Shown in pieces: positions 11,300 to 20,301 of a stretch of 64,000 bases of DNA. Under the pieces are notes generated by a model. It was not told the DNA's origin and did no database searches. It saw only the letters and a program-made list of their open reading frames with translations. Position 1 is the stretch's first letter, and each line of letters starts with the position of its first letter. This stretch comes from Mycobacterium kyorinense (GTDB lineage: Bacteria > Actinomycetota > Actinomycetes > Mycobacteriales > Mycobacteriaceae), in contig NZ_LZKJ01000133.1 of assembly GCF_001672775.1 (NCBI RefSeq), forward strand, positions 28,178-92,177, read 5' to 3'. The position numbers were made by a program, and so were the translations under genes.

Positions 11300-11488
11300 A
11301 TGGCAGCATCCAACTCCGAGCCGGATTCGACGTCGGAGGACGAAACCAAGCGCAAGTTCCGCGAAGCCCTGGACCGCAAGAAGGCGAAGTCAGCAGGCGG
11401 GTCGGCGCACAAGGACGGCGGCGCCAAACAGTCGCGAGCACACGGTCCCCTCGAAAGTCGCCGCGAATTCCGCCGTAAGAGCGGATAA
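11300..11488 (+). CDS. DUF5302 small protein
   Basis: 62 residues, highly charged and lacking hydrophobic segments, probably disordered. The pattern ETKRKFREALDRKKAKSA followed by a basic tail ending RREFRRKSG matches DUF5302 small proteins found next to Rv1155 homologues. Function unknown. ATG start, 33 bp after the FDOR stop, probably the same transcript. Confidence 0.75.
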   Translation: MAASNSEPDSTSEDETKRKFREALDRKKAKSAGGSAHKDGGAKQSRAHGPLESRREFRRKSG

Positions 11489-11582
11489 TTACTGCGTCAC
11501 AAGGTTTTTTGCTGCCGCGCGGTCGCTATCCGCCAGGATTATCGACGCCCTCGACGCGGTGCTACCGGCGCGGCTTTAAACT

Positions 11583-12158
11583 GTGCGAGTGCCCAACCTG
11601 CAGCTTGCCCAAGACCCGGCCGCCGACGCGCTGCTGACGGCCAACCCGTTCGCGCTACTCGTCGGCATGCTGCTCGACCAGCAGGTGACGATCGAAACCG
11701 CATTCGCGGGCCCCAAGAAGATCGCCGACCGGATCGGTAGTCTCGACGCCGCCGAGATCGCCGATTACGACCCGGACAAGTTCGCCGCCCTGTGCTCGGA
11801 AAGGCCTGCGATACACCGTTTTCCGGGATCGATGGCCAAGCGCATCCAGGCGCTGGCGCAGATCATCGTGGATCGCTACCAGGGTGACGCCACCGCGTTG
11901 TGGACGGCCGGCGACCCGGACGGGGCGGAGTTGCTGCGTCGGCTCAAGGCGCTACCCGGTTTCGGCGAGCAGAAAGCACGCATCTTTCTGGCGCTGCTCG
12001 GCAAGCAATACGGCGTGACCCCGACCGGATGGCGGGCGGCGGCCGGCGAGTACGGCAAGGCCGGTACACACATGTCGGTTGCCGACATCGTCGACGCCCG
12101 GTCACTCGACCAGGTGCGGTCCTACAAGAAGCGGATGAAGGGAAAGGCGGCAACGTGA
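11583..12158 (+). CDS. HhH-GPD-type base-excision repair family protein (Rv1156-like)
   Basis: 191 residues. The central helix-hairpin-helix LLRRLKALPGFGEQKARIF (about residues 120-138) resembles that of endonuclease III/MutY glycosylases, which bind the DNA backbone. The aspartate and C-terminal iron-sulfur cluster cysteines of endonuclease III are not evident, so catalysis may differ or be absent. The GTG at 11583 is chosen; a second GTG at 11589 is equally possible. The TGA overlaps the start of the next small gene (GTGA), implying coupled translation. Confidence 0.82.
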   Translation: MRVPNLQLAQDPAADALLTANPFALLVGMLLDQQVTIETAFAGPKKIADRIGSLDAAEIADYDPDKFAALCSERPAIHRFPGSMAKRIQALAQIIVDRYQGDATALWTAGDPDGAELLRRLKALPGFGEQKARIFLALLGKQYGVTPTGWRAAAGEYGKAGTHMSVADIVDARSLDQVRSYKKRMKGKAAT

Positions 12159-12301
12159 AGACACATCTGACGTGTCCATGCGGAGAGGCCATCGTCGGCA
12201 AGGACGAAGACGAACTGGTCGAACTGACCCAGGCGCACCTTGCCAGCGTTCATCCCGGTCTGGAGTATGACCGCGACGCGATCCTGTTCATGGCCTACTG
12301 A
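12155..12301 (+). CDS. DUF1059-like small protein, 48 aa
   Basis: GTG start overlapping the upstream stop by 4 nt. The peptide begins VKTHLTCPCGEAIVGKD, continues with an acidic helix and AHLASVHPGLEYD, and ends ILFMAY. The CPCG pair and AHLxxxHP pattern resemble DUF1059 proteins, possibly a small metal-binding fold. Function is unknown, but tight coupling to the HhH-GPD gene suggests a joint role. Confidence 0.75.
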   Translation: MKTHLTCPCGEAIVGKDEDELVELTQAHLASVHPGLEYDRDAILFMAY

Positions 12302-12314
12302 CGGCTGAGCTCCG

Positions 12315-12402
12315 GCGCGAGCGTGCGTGTCTGTACAGCGACACGCCGAGACAACCGTACAACTGCGCCCGCTCGCGCGAGATCTGCGCGCGCGAGATCT
12401 GA
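12315..12402. repeat. Palindromic GCGTGTC/GACACGC element and GAGATCTG repeats in a convergent gap
   Basis: Positions 12315-12348 read GCGCGAGCGTGCGTGTC, a 7-nt loop, then CGACACGCCG; GCGTGTC and GACACGC can pair. A second part has two copies of CGCGAGATCTG (about 12377-12401). The same GAGCGTGCGTGTC...GACACGC element recurs at 32603-32636. The element fills the gap between the 48-aa gene and the convergent secreted-protein gene and may act as a bidirectional terminator. Confidence 0.6.
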
Positions 12403-12408
12403 GCCGCC

Positions 12409-13347
12409 CTACGGCACCACCGTCGAACCGATGGTGGGCATGAACTGGCACTGCTTGTCCTTGGTGGTGACCTGCCCGAAGATGGTCGACATGATGCTGC
12501 CCGAACCGGTGTCGGCGATCGCGGTCAACGTAGTCGGCCCCTCGGGGTTGATGTCTGCCTGCGGCTTGAGCGTGGCACTGCCCGACTTGCCGGTGGTCAG
12601 GTTGACCCAGGTGACATTCAGCGGCAGCTTCTGCACGTCCGCGGGTCCGGGCGTGCCTACCGCGGTGAACACGTAGGCGGTCTGGCCGGGTTTCGGGCCC
12701 GGTGTCGGGATCTTGGCCGGTCCCGCGACCGACAGGGCGGTCGCGATGGCATTGCCGCCGTCGGCCAGGCAGTTGGTGCCGATCGAGGGATACATGAAGT
12801 CCTGCGTGGGCGGAGTGTCGGGGTTGTACGCCGGGGCCGCGGTAGGCGCCGGCGCCTCGGCCGACGGCGCCGGTGCGCCGGCGGGCGGTGCCGGAGCAGG
12901 CACCGGTGCGGCGACGGGCGCGATGGCCGGGGCTGATGCCGGCGCGGCGACGGGGCCCGGGCCGGCGGCGTGCGCAGGGTCGATACCGGTGGGCAGATGT
13001 GCCTGCAAGCCCGGTTCCACACCGACCGGCGGAATATGCGCCGTTGGGTCCTGCACGAACTGATTCACCGACGACGCAACGTTTTTCGATTCCGTGGGCA
13101 CCGAGGGATTGTGCGAAAACGCCGACGCCGCGGCCATCAGCAGCTGCGACGCCTGCTGCGGGTCGCCGGCAGCCTGCTGGATGATCGGACTCAGCTGGTT
13201 GAGCGCCGGCAGGCCGGGCAACTGCTGAGACGGCAGCGGTGGCGTCGGCGCCGGGTCGGCAGCCGCGTTCGGGCAGAGCCCGAACATAGTGGTTGAGGCG
13301 ATGGCCCCAGCGGCCAAACCAATGGTCAGTTTCGAAGTGCGTGCCAC
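12409..13347 (-). CDS. Secreted Ala/Pro-rich protein (Rv1157c-like)
   Basis: 312 residues from a GTG at 13347. An N-terminal signal peptide (MARTSKLTIGLAAGAIAS, cleavage near NAAADPAP) directs export. A mature N-terminal helical part rich in Gln and Ala is followed by an Ala/Pro linker (about residues 125-170) and a C-terminal domain of about 140 residues with two cysteines (NCLADGG and KQCQF) that may form a disulfide. No enzymatic motif is seen. Position and composition match Rv1157c. A strong hairpin lies just upstream, separating it from the next minus-strand gene. Confidence 0.8.
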   Translation of the reverse strand: MARTSKLTIGLAAGAIASTTMFGLCPNAAADPAPTPPLPSQQLPGLPALNQLSPIIQQAAGDPQQASQLLMAAASAFSHNPSVPTESKNVASSVNQFVQDPTAHIPPVGVEPGLQAHLPTGIDPAHAAGPGPVAAPASAPAIAPVAAPVPAPAPPAGAPAPSAEAPAPTAAPAYNPDTPPTQDFMYPSIGTNCLADGGNAIATALSVAGPAKIPTPGPKPGQTAYVFTAVGTPGPADVQKLPLNVTWVNLTTGKSGSATLKPQADINPEGPTTLTAIADTGSGSIMSTIFGQVTTKDKQCQFMPTIGSTVVP

Positions 13348-13373
13348 GGTGTTCTCCCGATCCTCGGTTGTGG

Positions 13374-13407
13374 GGTTAGCCGGCCAACGTGGGTTGGCCG
13401 GCTAACC
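13374..13407. terminator. Perfect 15-bp stem hairpin between two secreted-protein genes
   Basis: GGTTAGCCGGCCAAC and its exact complement are separated by a 4-nt loop. It sits 8 bp beyond the stop of the minus-strand gene ending at 13415 and 27 bp before the next start, so it most likely terminates or attenuates transcription between the two secreted-protein genes. No U-tract follows, which is usual for mycobacterial terminators. Confidence 0.7.
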
Positions 13408-13414
13408 GTGCGTG

Positions 13415-14035
13415 TCAGGGCAGGGCGGAGAGCGGTATCAGCAGCGGATTGCTCGGCGCGGTAGCCGCCGGAGCCGACACCGCGGGCGTGCCCGCTTGCA
13501 TACCGTGCGGAACCGGGAGGCCACCGGGAGCCAGCGACGCCAGGTCGCCGGGCAGCGACACCTGCTGCGGCAGCGGCACCGGCAGGAACGGCACCTGCGG
13601 CATATCCAGCTGCGCTGTCGGCATCAGCTGCGCAGGGCTGGCCGGCGCCGCGGGCGCCGTCGGCGTGAGCCCCGGGATGCCGGTGGACGCTCCTGGAGCG
13701 GTCGCCGGGGTGCCCGTAGTGGTGCCGGGCAGAAGCGAGTTCACGCCGGGCACGCTCGACGCCGCATTGGGCGCGCCGCCGGGCTGCTGCGGCGCCCTGA
13801 TCGTGGCGCCCGCCAGCGGCGGCGGAGTGGACGGCGCCGGCGGGGTGGCGCCGAGCGCCGTCGCCAGGGTCTGCAGCATCTGCGGTGCATGAGTTGCCGT
13901 GTTGACGAGCTGCTCCCCGATGTTGGGAGCCGGCACTGGCACGGCTGGGTCGGCGTGGGCGATACCGCCGGCCAGCAACGCGGCCGACCCGCCGGCGACG
14001 ACGGCGGCCGCGCGTAACAACGTCCAAATGGTCAT
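13415..14035 (-). CDS. Secreted Ala/Pro-rich protein (Rv1158c-like)
   Basis: 206 residues from the ATG at 14035, which has AGGGAG just upstream; the frame is open further back but the signal peptide starts here. The signal peptide MTIWTLLRAAAVVAGGSAAL ends near AHADPAVPV. The mature protein is almost wholly low-complexity Ala/Pro/Thr/Gly, with no cysteines and no recognisable domain. It matches Rv1158c by position and composition. Function unknown; a cell-wall or extracellular location is likely. Confidence 0.78.
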   Translation of the reverse strand: MTIWTLLRAAAVVAGGSAALLAGGIAHADPAVPVPAPNIGEQLVNTATHAPQMLQTLATALGATPPAPSTPPPLAGATIRAPQQPGGAPNAASSVPGVNSLLPGTTTGTPATAPGASTGIPGLTPTAPAAPASPAQLMPTAQLDMPQVPFLPVPLPQQVSLPGDLASLAPGGLPVPHGMQAGTPAVSAPAATAPSNPLLIPLSALP

Positions 14036-14259
14036 GGTTCTCCCTGGTTTCGACGACTGGTCGACGCCGATCGTTCGCGTGATGCCAAAGTGACTCAAGT
14101 GACACGTGTGGCGGTTATTCGATCGTTACGCACCCGAGCGGTTGCGGTTATCCGGCCAGCTGGTGCTGACGGTTCGACAGCGCCGTCGCTAGAGTCGGGC
14201 GGATAGACACGACCCCGGCCGCCCCGGCGGCACCGACTATCCGCCGGCGCGCGATCTCG

Positions 14260-15489
14260 TTGACCACTGTCGCGCCGGCGCTGTTGATCGTGAGCGTCGC
14301 CGCACGGCTGGCCTGGACCTATCTGGTGCCCAACGGCGCCAACTTCGTCGACCTGCACGTCTACATCGGCGGCGCAGCCGCCATCGACCACCCGGGCACG
14401 CTGTACAGCTACGTCTACGCCGACCAGACCCCGGATTTCCCGCTGCCGTTCACCTATCCACCATTCGCCGCGGTCGTGTTCTACCCGCTGCACCTACTGC
14501 CGTTCGGACTGGTCGCGTTCTTCTGGCAGCTCGGCACCATGGCCGCCCTCTACGGCGTGGTGCGGATCAGCCAGCGGTTGCTCGGCGTGCCGGCCGGTGC
14601 AGGGCATCGTGTCGCGATGTGCTGGACCGCGGTCGCCATCTGGATCGAACCGTTGCGCAGCACCTTCGACTACGGACAGGTCAACGTGCTGTTGGTGCTG
14701 GCCGGCCTGCTCGCGGTCTACACCACGCGGTGGTGGCTGTCGGGCCTGCTGGTTGGGGTGGCCGCGGGAGTGAAGCTGACCCCGGCGATCACCGGCCTGT
14801 ACTTCGTCGGAGTCCGGCGGTGGGGCGCGGCGGTGTTCTCGGCGGTCGTGTTTGTCGCCACTGTGGCCGTGTCCTGGCTGGTCGTCGGCGATCAAACTCG
14901 CTACTACTTCACCGTTTTGCTGCGCGACACCCGGCGGGTCGGGCCGATCGCGACGTCGTTCAACCAATCGTGGCGGGGCGCCATCTCACGTCTCGTCGGC
15001 CACGACGCCGGCTACGGCCCGCTGGTGTTGGCCGGGCTCGCCGTCACCGCCTTGCTGGCCATCCTGGCGTGGCGAGCGCTGAACGACGACCGGCTCGGCC
15101 GACTGCTGGTGGTCGAGTTGTTCGGGTTGCTGCTCTCGCCGATTTCCTGGACCCATCACTGGGTGTGGCTGGTGCCGTTGATGATCTGGCTGATCCACGG
15201 GCCGCTCTGCCGGCAGCGCGGCGCCCGGCTGCTCGGATGGGGCTGGCTGGTACTGACCCTCATCGGCGTGCCGTGGCTGCTGAGCTTCGCCCAGCCGACG
15301 ATCTGGCAAAGCGACCGGCCCTGGTATCTGGCCTGGGCCGGGCTGGTCTACATCGTCGCCACGCTGGCGACGCTGGCGTGGGTCGTCGCGGCCGGCCGCC
15401 GAAGCGAGCCTCACGCTGGCGTGACACTCGGCGAGCAGGGTCACGCTGGCGTGACGCTCGCCGAGCCGGGTCGGGTTACTCGCCGATAA
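14260..15489 (+). CDS. pimE: PimE, polyprenol-phosphate-mannose-dependent alpha-1,2-mannosyltransferase
   Basis: Multi-pass GT-C (GT87) enzyme that adds the fifth mannose to phosphatidylinositol mannosides on the outer face of the plasma membrane. The catalytic Asp of M. tuberculosis PimE (Asp58) corresponds to the Asp in [11 protein letters not shown] (residue 31 here). Start is uncertain: the TTG at 14260 is the first usable codon, yet the frame stays open about 60 codons upstream without ATG, GTG or TTG, and the family is about 20-27 residues longer. The last 23 residues are encoded by a 30-bp tandem repeat ([20 protein letters not shown]), unlike an ordinary enzyme tail. Confidence 0.88.
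   Translation: MTTVAPALLIVSVAARLAWTYLVPNGANFVDLHVYIGGAAAIDHPGTLYSYVYADQTPDFPLPFTYPPFAAVVFYPLHLLPFGLVAFFWQLGTMAALYGVVRISQRLLGVPAGAGHRVAMCWTAVAIWIEPLRSTFDYGQVNVLLVLAGLLAVYTTRWWLSGLLVGVAAGVKLTPAITGLYFVGVRRWGAAVFSAVVFVATVAVSWLVVGDQTRYYFTVLLRDTRRVGPIATSFNQSWRGAISRLVGHDAGYGPLVLAGLAVTALLAILAWRALNDDRLGRLLVVELFGLLLSPISWTHHWVWLVPLMIWLIHGPLCRQRGARLLGWGWLVLTLIGVPWLLSFAQPTIWQSDRPWYLAWAGLVYIVATLATLAWVVAAGRRSEPHAGVTLGEQGHAGVTLAEPGRVTRR
15411..15470 (+). repeat. Two 30-bp tandem repeats inside the pimE 3' end
   Basis: Units 15411-15440 and 15441-15470 differ at a few positions. Each begins TCACGCTGGCGTGA, a hairpin-forming inverted repeat. The repeat is translated as a 10-residue repeat at the PimE C-terminus and lies at the convergent pimE/phhB junction. 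Confidence 0.75.
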
Positions 15490-15760
15490 TTCCGTTGATG
15501 TCGCGAGCCATCGCGATGTCGTTCTGCGTGATCCCGCCTTCGGAATGCGTCACCAACGCGAAAGACACGGTACGCCAACGGATATCGATATCGGGATGGT
15601 GATCTTTGGACTCAGCGTGCTCGGCGACTCGGCGTACGGCGTCGATGCCGGCGAGAAACGCCGGAAACTTGACCGACCGCCGCAGGGCACCGTCGGAACG
15701 TTGCCAGCCAGTGAGTTCGGGCAGTGCGGCGTCGACTTGCTCATCGGTTAACACAGCCAT
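15476..15760 (-). CDS. phhB: 4a-hydroxytetrahydrobiopterin dehydratase (pterin-4-alpha-carbinolamine dehydratase)
   Basis: 94 residues, the usual length for the DCoH/PhhB family. The active-site region [20 protein letters not shown] contains the His-His pair, and the later [15 protein letters not shown] is characteristic. The enzyme dehydrates 4a-carbinolamine pterins. No aromatic amino-acid hydroxylase is nearby, so its physiological pterin partner is unclear. The 3' end overlaps pimE by 14 bp, and the start is 27 bp from the divergent mutT2. Equivalent to Rv1159A. Confidence 0.9.
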   Translation of the reverse strand: MAVLTDEQVDAALPELTGWQRSDGALRRSVKFPAFLAGIDAVRRVAEHAESKDHHPDIDIRWRTVSFALVTHSEGGITQNDIAMARDINGIIGE

Positions 15761-15787
15761 ACTTCCGACGGTATACCGTCACTCGCG

Positions 15788-16189
15788 ATGTCGCACCAGA
15801 TCGTGGTCGCCGGGGCCGTCATCTCGGATGCGACGCTGCTGGTAGCCCAGCGCTGGCGGCCGCCCGAACTGGCCGGCCGGTGGGAGTTGCCCGGCGGCAA
15901 GGTGACGGACGGTGAAACCGAGCCCGACGCGCTGGCCCGGGAACTGGCCGAGGAACTGGGCGTCGAGGCGGACGCCGTCGCGGTCGGCCAACGCCTGGGC
16001 GCCGACATCGCCCTGAACGCCACGACCACGCTGCGCGCATATCGCGTCAGTCTGCTGCGCGGCGAACCCCATCCGCACGACCATCGCGCGCTGCGTTGGG
16101 TGACCGCAGTCGAGTTGCCCGGCATCGACTGGGTCCCCGCCGATCGGCAGTGGTTACCGGCGTTGATTCGGGTGCTCGAAGGGCACTGA
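15788..16189 (+). CDS. mutT2: MutT2 Nudix (d)NTP pyrophosphohydrolase
   Basis: 133 residues with a complete Nudix box at residues 37-59: G37, E43, then R51-E52-L-x-E55-E56-x-G58. Members of this group hydrolyse 8-oxo-dGTP and, for mycobacterial MutT2, mainly dCTP and 5-methyl-dCTP. The protein starts MSHQIVVAGAVISDATLLVA, the typical first strand. It lies between phhB and narG exactly as Rv1160. ATG start. Confidence 0.93.
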   Translation: MSHQIVVAGAVISDATLLVAQRWRPPELAGRWELPGGKVTDGETEPDALARELAEELGVEADAVAVGQRLGADIALNATTTLRAYRVSLLRGEPHPHDHRALRWVTAVELPGIDWVPADRQWLPALIRVLEGH

Positions 16190-16632
16190 AGGGGTCTGGC
16201 CGGGCTCGGCAAAGAGCTGCCCCGAAACGCGCACAGCCGTTTGCCAGGAAAGCCACAGAACTGTCGAAGGAACGCGTCGTAATCGGGTTTTTACAAAGCT
16301 AAACGGGATATTAACGTGCGCCTGTCATGCTGCTGCCAGCCTGAATGGTTTCGTGTAACCCGTGGATATGGCGTTTTCGGTCGACAACGGTGGGCGCCGG
16401 GTCGGCCACCGGGCACCGCCTATCAACAACCCGCCGGTTGTCGGCGTGCTCGGCGCGCTCGCGAGCACTTATGCTTATGAGCGGTTGCTGACCAGCGCGT
16501 GGGCCGCCGATGGTGATGGCCTCGTCGGCGCTGGTCGAACGGGTCGGCGAGATCGCCGTCGGGGCGCTGGCCAATCCCAAATACGCGGCGCTGGGGCTGC
16601 CCGCATACGGCACTGATGAGGAGGTCTTCGCG
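16190..16632. other. Leader region between mutT2 and narG
   Basis: A 443-bp region with AT-richer patches near 16280-16320 that could hold the nar promoter. Two open frames overlap here: 16362-16616 (84 codons) and an in-frame upstream extension of narG starting with ATG at 16510. Neither has a good ribosome binding site or family support. I see no confident additional gene. Confidence 0.5.
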
Positions 16633-19600
16633 TTGACTGTGACGCCGCGAGTCGGAGGTCCTCTCGAGGAGTTGTTGGAGCGCAGCGGTCGCTTCTTCAC
16701 ACCCGGTGACTTCTCCGCGGACCTGCGCACGGTCACCCGCCGGGGCGGCCGGGAGGCCGACGTGTTCTATCGCGACCGGTGGAGCCACGACAAGGTGGTG
16801 CGTTCGACGCACGGGGTCAACTGCACCGGGTCGTGCTCGTGGAAGATCTACGTCAAAGACGGCATCATCACCTGGGAAACGCAGCAGACCGACTACCCGT
16901 CGGTAGGCCCGGATCGGCCGGAGTACGAGCCCCGCGGCTGTCCCCGTGGCGCGTCGTTTTCCTGGTACAGCTATTCCCCGACCCGGGTGCGCTACCCGTA
17001 TGCGCGCGGTGTGCTGGTCGAGATGTTCCGGGAAGCCAAGTCTCGGCTCGGCGACCCGGTACTTGCCTGGGCCGACATCCAGGCCGATCCCGAGCGCCGT
17101 CGCCGCTACCAGCAGGCCCGCGGCAAAGGCGGGTTGGTGCGGGTCAGCTGGGCTGAAGCCACCGAGATGATCGCCGCCGCGCACGTGCACACCATCAAGG
17201 AATACGGTCCCGACCGCGTCGCCGGGTTCTCGCCGATCCCGGCGATGTCGATGGTGTCGTTCGCCGCGGGGTCGCGGTTCGTCGAGCTGCTCGGCGGTGT
17301 GATGACGTCGTTTTACGACTGGTACGCCGACCTTCCGGTGGCTTCGCCGCAGGTGTTCGGCGACCAGACCGACGTGCCGGAATCCGGCGACTGGTGGGAT
17401 GCGGCATACCTGGTGATGTGGGGCTCCAACGTCCCGATCACCCGCACCCCGGACGCGCACTGGATGGCCGAGGCGCGTTACCGCGGCACCAAAGTGGTGA
17501 CGGTCAGCCCCGACTACGCCGACAACACCAAGTTCGCCGACGAGTGGATGCCGTGCGCGGCCGGTACCGACGCGGCGCTGGCGATGGCGATGGGCCACGT
17601 GATCCTGTCCGAATGCTATGTGCAAAAACAGGTTCCGTTCTTCATCGACTATTCGCGCCGCTACACCGACTTGCCGTTCTTGATCAAGCTGGAGGAGCGC
17701 GGCGACACGCTGGTGCCGGGCAAGAACCTGACGGCCGCCGATATCGGTCAGCATGTCGAAAACTCAGCGTTCAAACCGGTTTTGCTCGACGAGGTCACCG
17801 ACACCGTCGTCGTGCCGCACGGGTCGCTGGGTTTCCGCTATGGCGAAGAGGGCGTCGGCAAGTGGAATCTCGACCTCGGTGACGTGGTGCCGGCCCTGAG
17901 CGTGGATCGTCCACACGCTCTGAACGGTGATCGCACCAGCGCGCTGGTCTCACTGCCCAGTTTTGACACCACCGACGGCCACGGTGAGATGGTGGCGCGC
18001 GGCGTGCCGGTGCGACGGGTGGGAAACCACCTGGTGTGCACGGTCTTTGACCTGATGCTGGCCCACTACGCGGTGGCACGGCCGGGACTGCCGGGAGAAT
18101 GGCCGACCGGCTACGACGACGCCACCATCCAGAACACGCCGGCCTGGCAGGAGCCGATCACTGGGGTGTCGGCCGCGCAGGCTGTTCGGGTCGCCCGTGA
18201 ATTCGCGCGCAGCGCAGAGGAATCCGGTGGACGCTCGATGATCATCATGGGCGGCGGCATCTGCCACTGGTTCCACAGTGACGCCATCTACCGATCCGTG
18301 CTGGCGCTGCTGATGCTGACCGGGTCGATGGGACGCAACGGCGGTGGCTGGGCCCACTATGTCGGCCAGGAGAAGGTGCGTCCGCTGACCGGCTGGCAGA
18401 CGATGGCGATGGCCACCGACTGGTCGCGCCCGCCGCGACAGGTGCCCGGCGCCTCCTACTGGTATGCCCACACCGACCAATGGCGTTACGACAACTACGG
18501 CGCCGACAAACTGTCCAGCCCCGTGGGCCGGGGCCGATTCGCCGACAAGCACACGATGGACGTGTTGAGCTCGGCGACGGCGATGGGCTGGAGCCCGTTC
18601 TACCCGCAGTTCGACCGGTCCAGCCTCGACGTCGCCGACGAAGCACGGGCCGCCGGGAAGGATCCCGGCGAGTACGTGGCCGAGCAGCTGGCCCAGCGGA
18701 AGCTGAAGCTCTCGGTCACCGACCCGGACAATCCGGTGAACTGGCCACGGGTGCTCACCGTGTGGCGGGCCAACCTGATCGGCTCGTCGGGTAAGGGCGG
18801 CGAGTACTTCCTGCGCCACCTGCTGGGCACCGACTCCAACGTGCTGGCCGATGCGCCGAGCGACGACATCCCCGAGGGCAAGCTCGACCTGATGATGTCG
18901 ATCGACTTCCGGATGACGTCGACAACGCTGGTCTCCGACGTGGTGCTGCCGGCGGCCACCTGGTACGAGAAGGCCGACATATCCAGCACCGACATGCACC
19001 CCTACGTGCATGCTTTCAGTGCCGCGGTCGACCCGCCATGGGAAACCCGCAGCGACTACGACGCTTTCGGCGCAATCGCCCGCACCTTCAGCACGCTGGC
19101 CAAGCGGCATCTGGGCACCCGCAGCGACGTGGTGCTCACCGCACTGCAGCATGACACCGCGGACGCGATGGCCTATCCCGATGGCACCGAACGTGATTGG
19201 CTGCAAACCGGTGAGACGCCGGTACCGGGCAAGACCATGGGCAAGCTCACGGTGGTGGAGCGCGACTACACCGCGATCTACGACAAGTGGACGACGCTGG
19301 GCCCGCTGGTCGACAAGTTCGGCTTGACGGTGAAGGGATACACCGTGCATCCCTTCGAGGAGGTCAAGCAACTGGCCGCCAAATTCGGTGTGATGAATTC
19401 CGGTGCGGGAGCGGGCCGTCCGGCGATCACCAAAGCCGATCGGATGGTCGACGTGATCCTGGCGCTGTCTGGGACATCCAATGGCCGGCTCGCCGTCGAG
19501 GGCTTCCGGGAACTGGAGAAGCGCACCGGCCAGCAGTTGGCCCACTTGGCCGAAGGCAGCGAGGAGCGCCGAATCACCTACGCCGACACGCAGGCCCGTC

Positions 19601-20301
19601 CCGTCCCGGTGATCACCAGCCCGGAGTGGTCCGGCAGCGAGACCGGCGGCCGTCGCTACGCGCCGTTCACGATCAACATCGAACACCTCAAGCCGTTCCA
19701 CACGCTGACCGGGCGGATGCACTTCTATCTGGCGCATGACTGGATCGAGGAGCTGGGCGAGCATTTGCCGGTGTACCGCCCGCCGCTGGACATGGCGCGG
19801 CTGTTCGGCGCCCCCGAGCTCGGCCCGACGGATGATGGCATCGGCCTGACCGTGCGGTATCTGACCCCGCACTCCAAGTGGTCGTTCCATTCGACGTATC
19901 AGGACAACCTGTACATGCTGTCGCTGTCGCGCGGTGGCCCAACCATGTGGATGAGTCCGGCTGACGCAGCCAAAATCAGTGTGCGGGACAATGATTGGGT
20001 CGAGGCGGTCAACGCCAACGGTGTCTTCGTGTGCCGCGCGATCGTGTCGCACCGGATGCCCGACGGCGTGGTGTTCGTCTACCACGTGCAGGAACGCACC
20101 GTCGACGTTCCGCGCACCGAGACCACCGGCAAGCGTGGCGGTAACCACAACGCGCTGACTCGGGTGCGAATCAAGGCGAGTCATCTGGCCGGCGGCTACG
20201 GCCAGCATGCGTTCGCGTTCAACTACCTGGGCCCGACCGGCAACCAGCGCGACGAGGTGACCGTGGTGCGCCGACGCAGCCAGGAGGTGAAGTACCAGTG
20301 A
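16633..20301 (+). CDS. narG: Respiratory nitrate reductase alpha subunit NarG
   Basis: Catalytic molybdenum bis-MGD subunit that reduces nitrate to nitrite at the cytoplasmic side of the membrane complex. From the TTG at 16633 (GGAGGT 7 nt upstream) the protein is 1,222 residues and begins with TVTPRVGGPLEELLERSGR, as in M. tuberculosis NarG; an ATG at 16510 would add 41 residues. The FS0 [4Fe-4S] ligands are His60, Cys64, Cys68 and Cys103. The segment SFYDWYADLP contains the Asp that coordinates Mo in E. coli NarG. It is the first gene of narGHJI and overlaps narH by 4 nt (GTGA). Confidence 0.95.
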   Translation: MTVTPRVGGPLEELLERSGRFFTPGDFSADLRTVTRRGGREADVFYRDRWSHDKVVRSTHGVNCTGSCSWKIYVKDGIITWETQQTDYPSVGPDRPEYEPRGCPRGASFSWYSYSPTRVRYPYARGVLVEMFREAKSRLGDPVLAWADIQADPERRRRYQQARGKGGLVRVSWAEATEMIAAAHVHTIKEYGPDRVAGFSPIPAMSMVSFAAGSRFVELLGGVMTSFYDWYADLPVASPQVFGDQTDVPESGDWWDAAYLVMWGSNVPITRTPDAHWMAEARYRGTKVVTVSPDYADNTKFADEWMPCAAGTDAALAMAMGHVILSECYVQKQVPFFIDYSRRYTDLPFLIKLEERGDTLVPGKNLTAADIGQHVENSAFKPVLLDEVTDTVVVPHGSLGFRYGEEGVGKWNLDLGDVVPALSVDRPHALNGDRTSALVSLPSFDTTDGHGEMVARGVPVRRVGNHLVCTVFDLMLAHYAVARPGLPGEWPTGYDDATIQNTPAWQEPITGVSAAQAVRVAREFARSAEESGGRSMIIMGGGICHWFHSDAIYRSVLALLMLTGSMGRNGGGWAHYVGQEKVRPLTGWQTMAMATDWSRPPRQVPGASYWYAHTDQWRYDNYGADKLSSPVGRGRFADKHTMDVLSSATAMGWSPFYPQFDRSSLDVADEARAAGKDPGEYVAEQLAQRKLKLSVTDPDNPVNWPRVLTVWRANLIGSSGKGGEYFLRHLLGTDSNVLADAPSDDIPEGKLDLMMSIDFRMTSTTLVSDVVLPAATWYEKADISSTDMHPYVHAFSAAVDPPWETRSDYDAFGAIARTFSTLAKRHLGTRSDVVLTALQHDTADAMAYPDGTERDWLQTGETPVPGKTMGKLTVVERDYTAIYDKWTTLGPLVDKFGLTVKGYTVHPFEEVKQLAAKFGVMNSGAGAGRPAITKADRMVDVILALSGTSNGRLAVEGFRELEKRTGQQLAHLAEGSEERRITYADTQARPVPVITSPEWSGSETGGRRYAPFTINIEHLKPFHTLTGRMHFYLAHDWIEELGEHLPVYRPPLDMARLFGAPELGPTDDGIGLTVRYLTPHSKWSFHSTYQDNLYMLSLSRGGPTMWMSPADAAKISVRDNDWVEAVNANGVFVCRAIVSHRMPDGVVFVYHVQERTVDVPRTETTGKRGGNHNALTRVRIKASHLAGGYGQHAFAFNYLGPTGNQRDEVTVVRRRSQEVKYQ

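Noticed and set aside
16362..16616. 84-codon frame before narG
   Set aside because: Its second half overlaps the narG leader frame and is Arg/Gly-rich; no family and no ribosome binding site.
17950..20208. 752-codon minus-strand open frame opposite narG
   Set aside because: It is antisense to a highly conserved gene, has no domain and has a typical shadow composition (His/Arg/Gln-rich).
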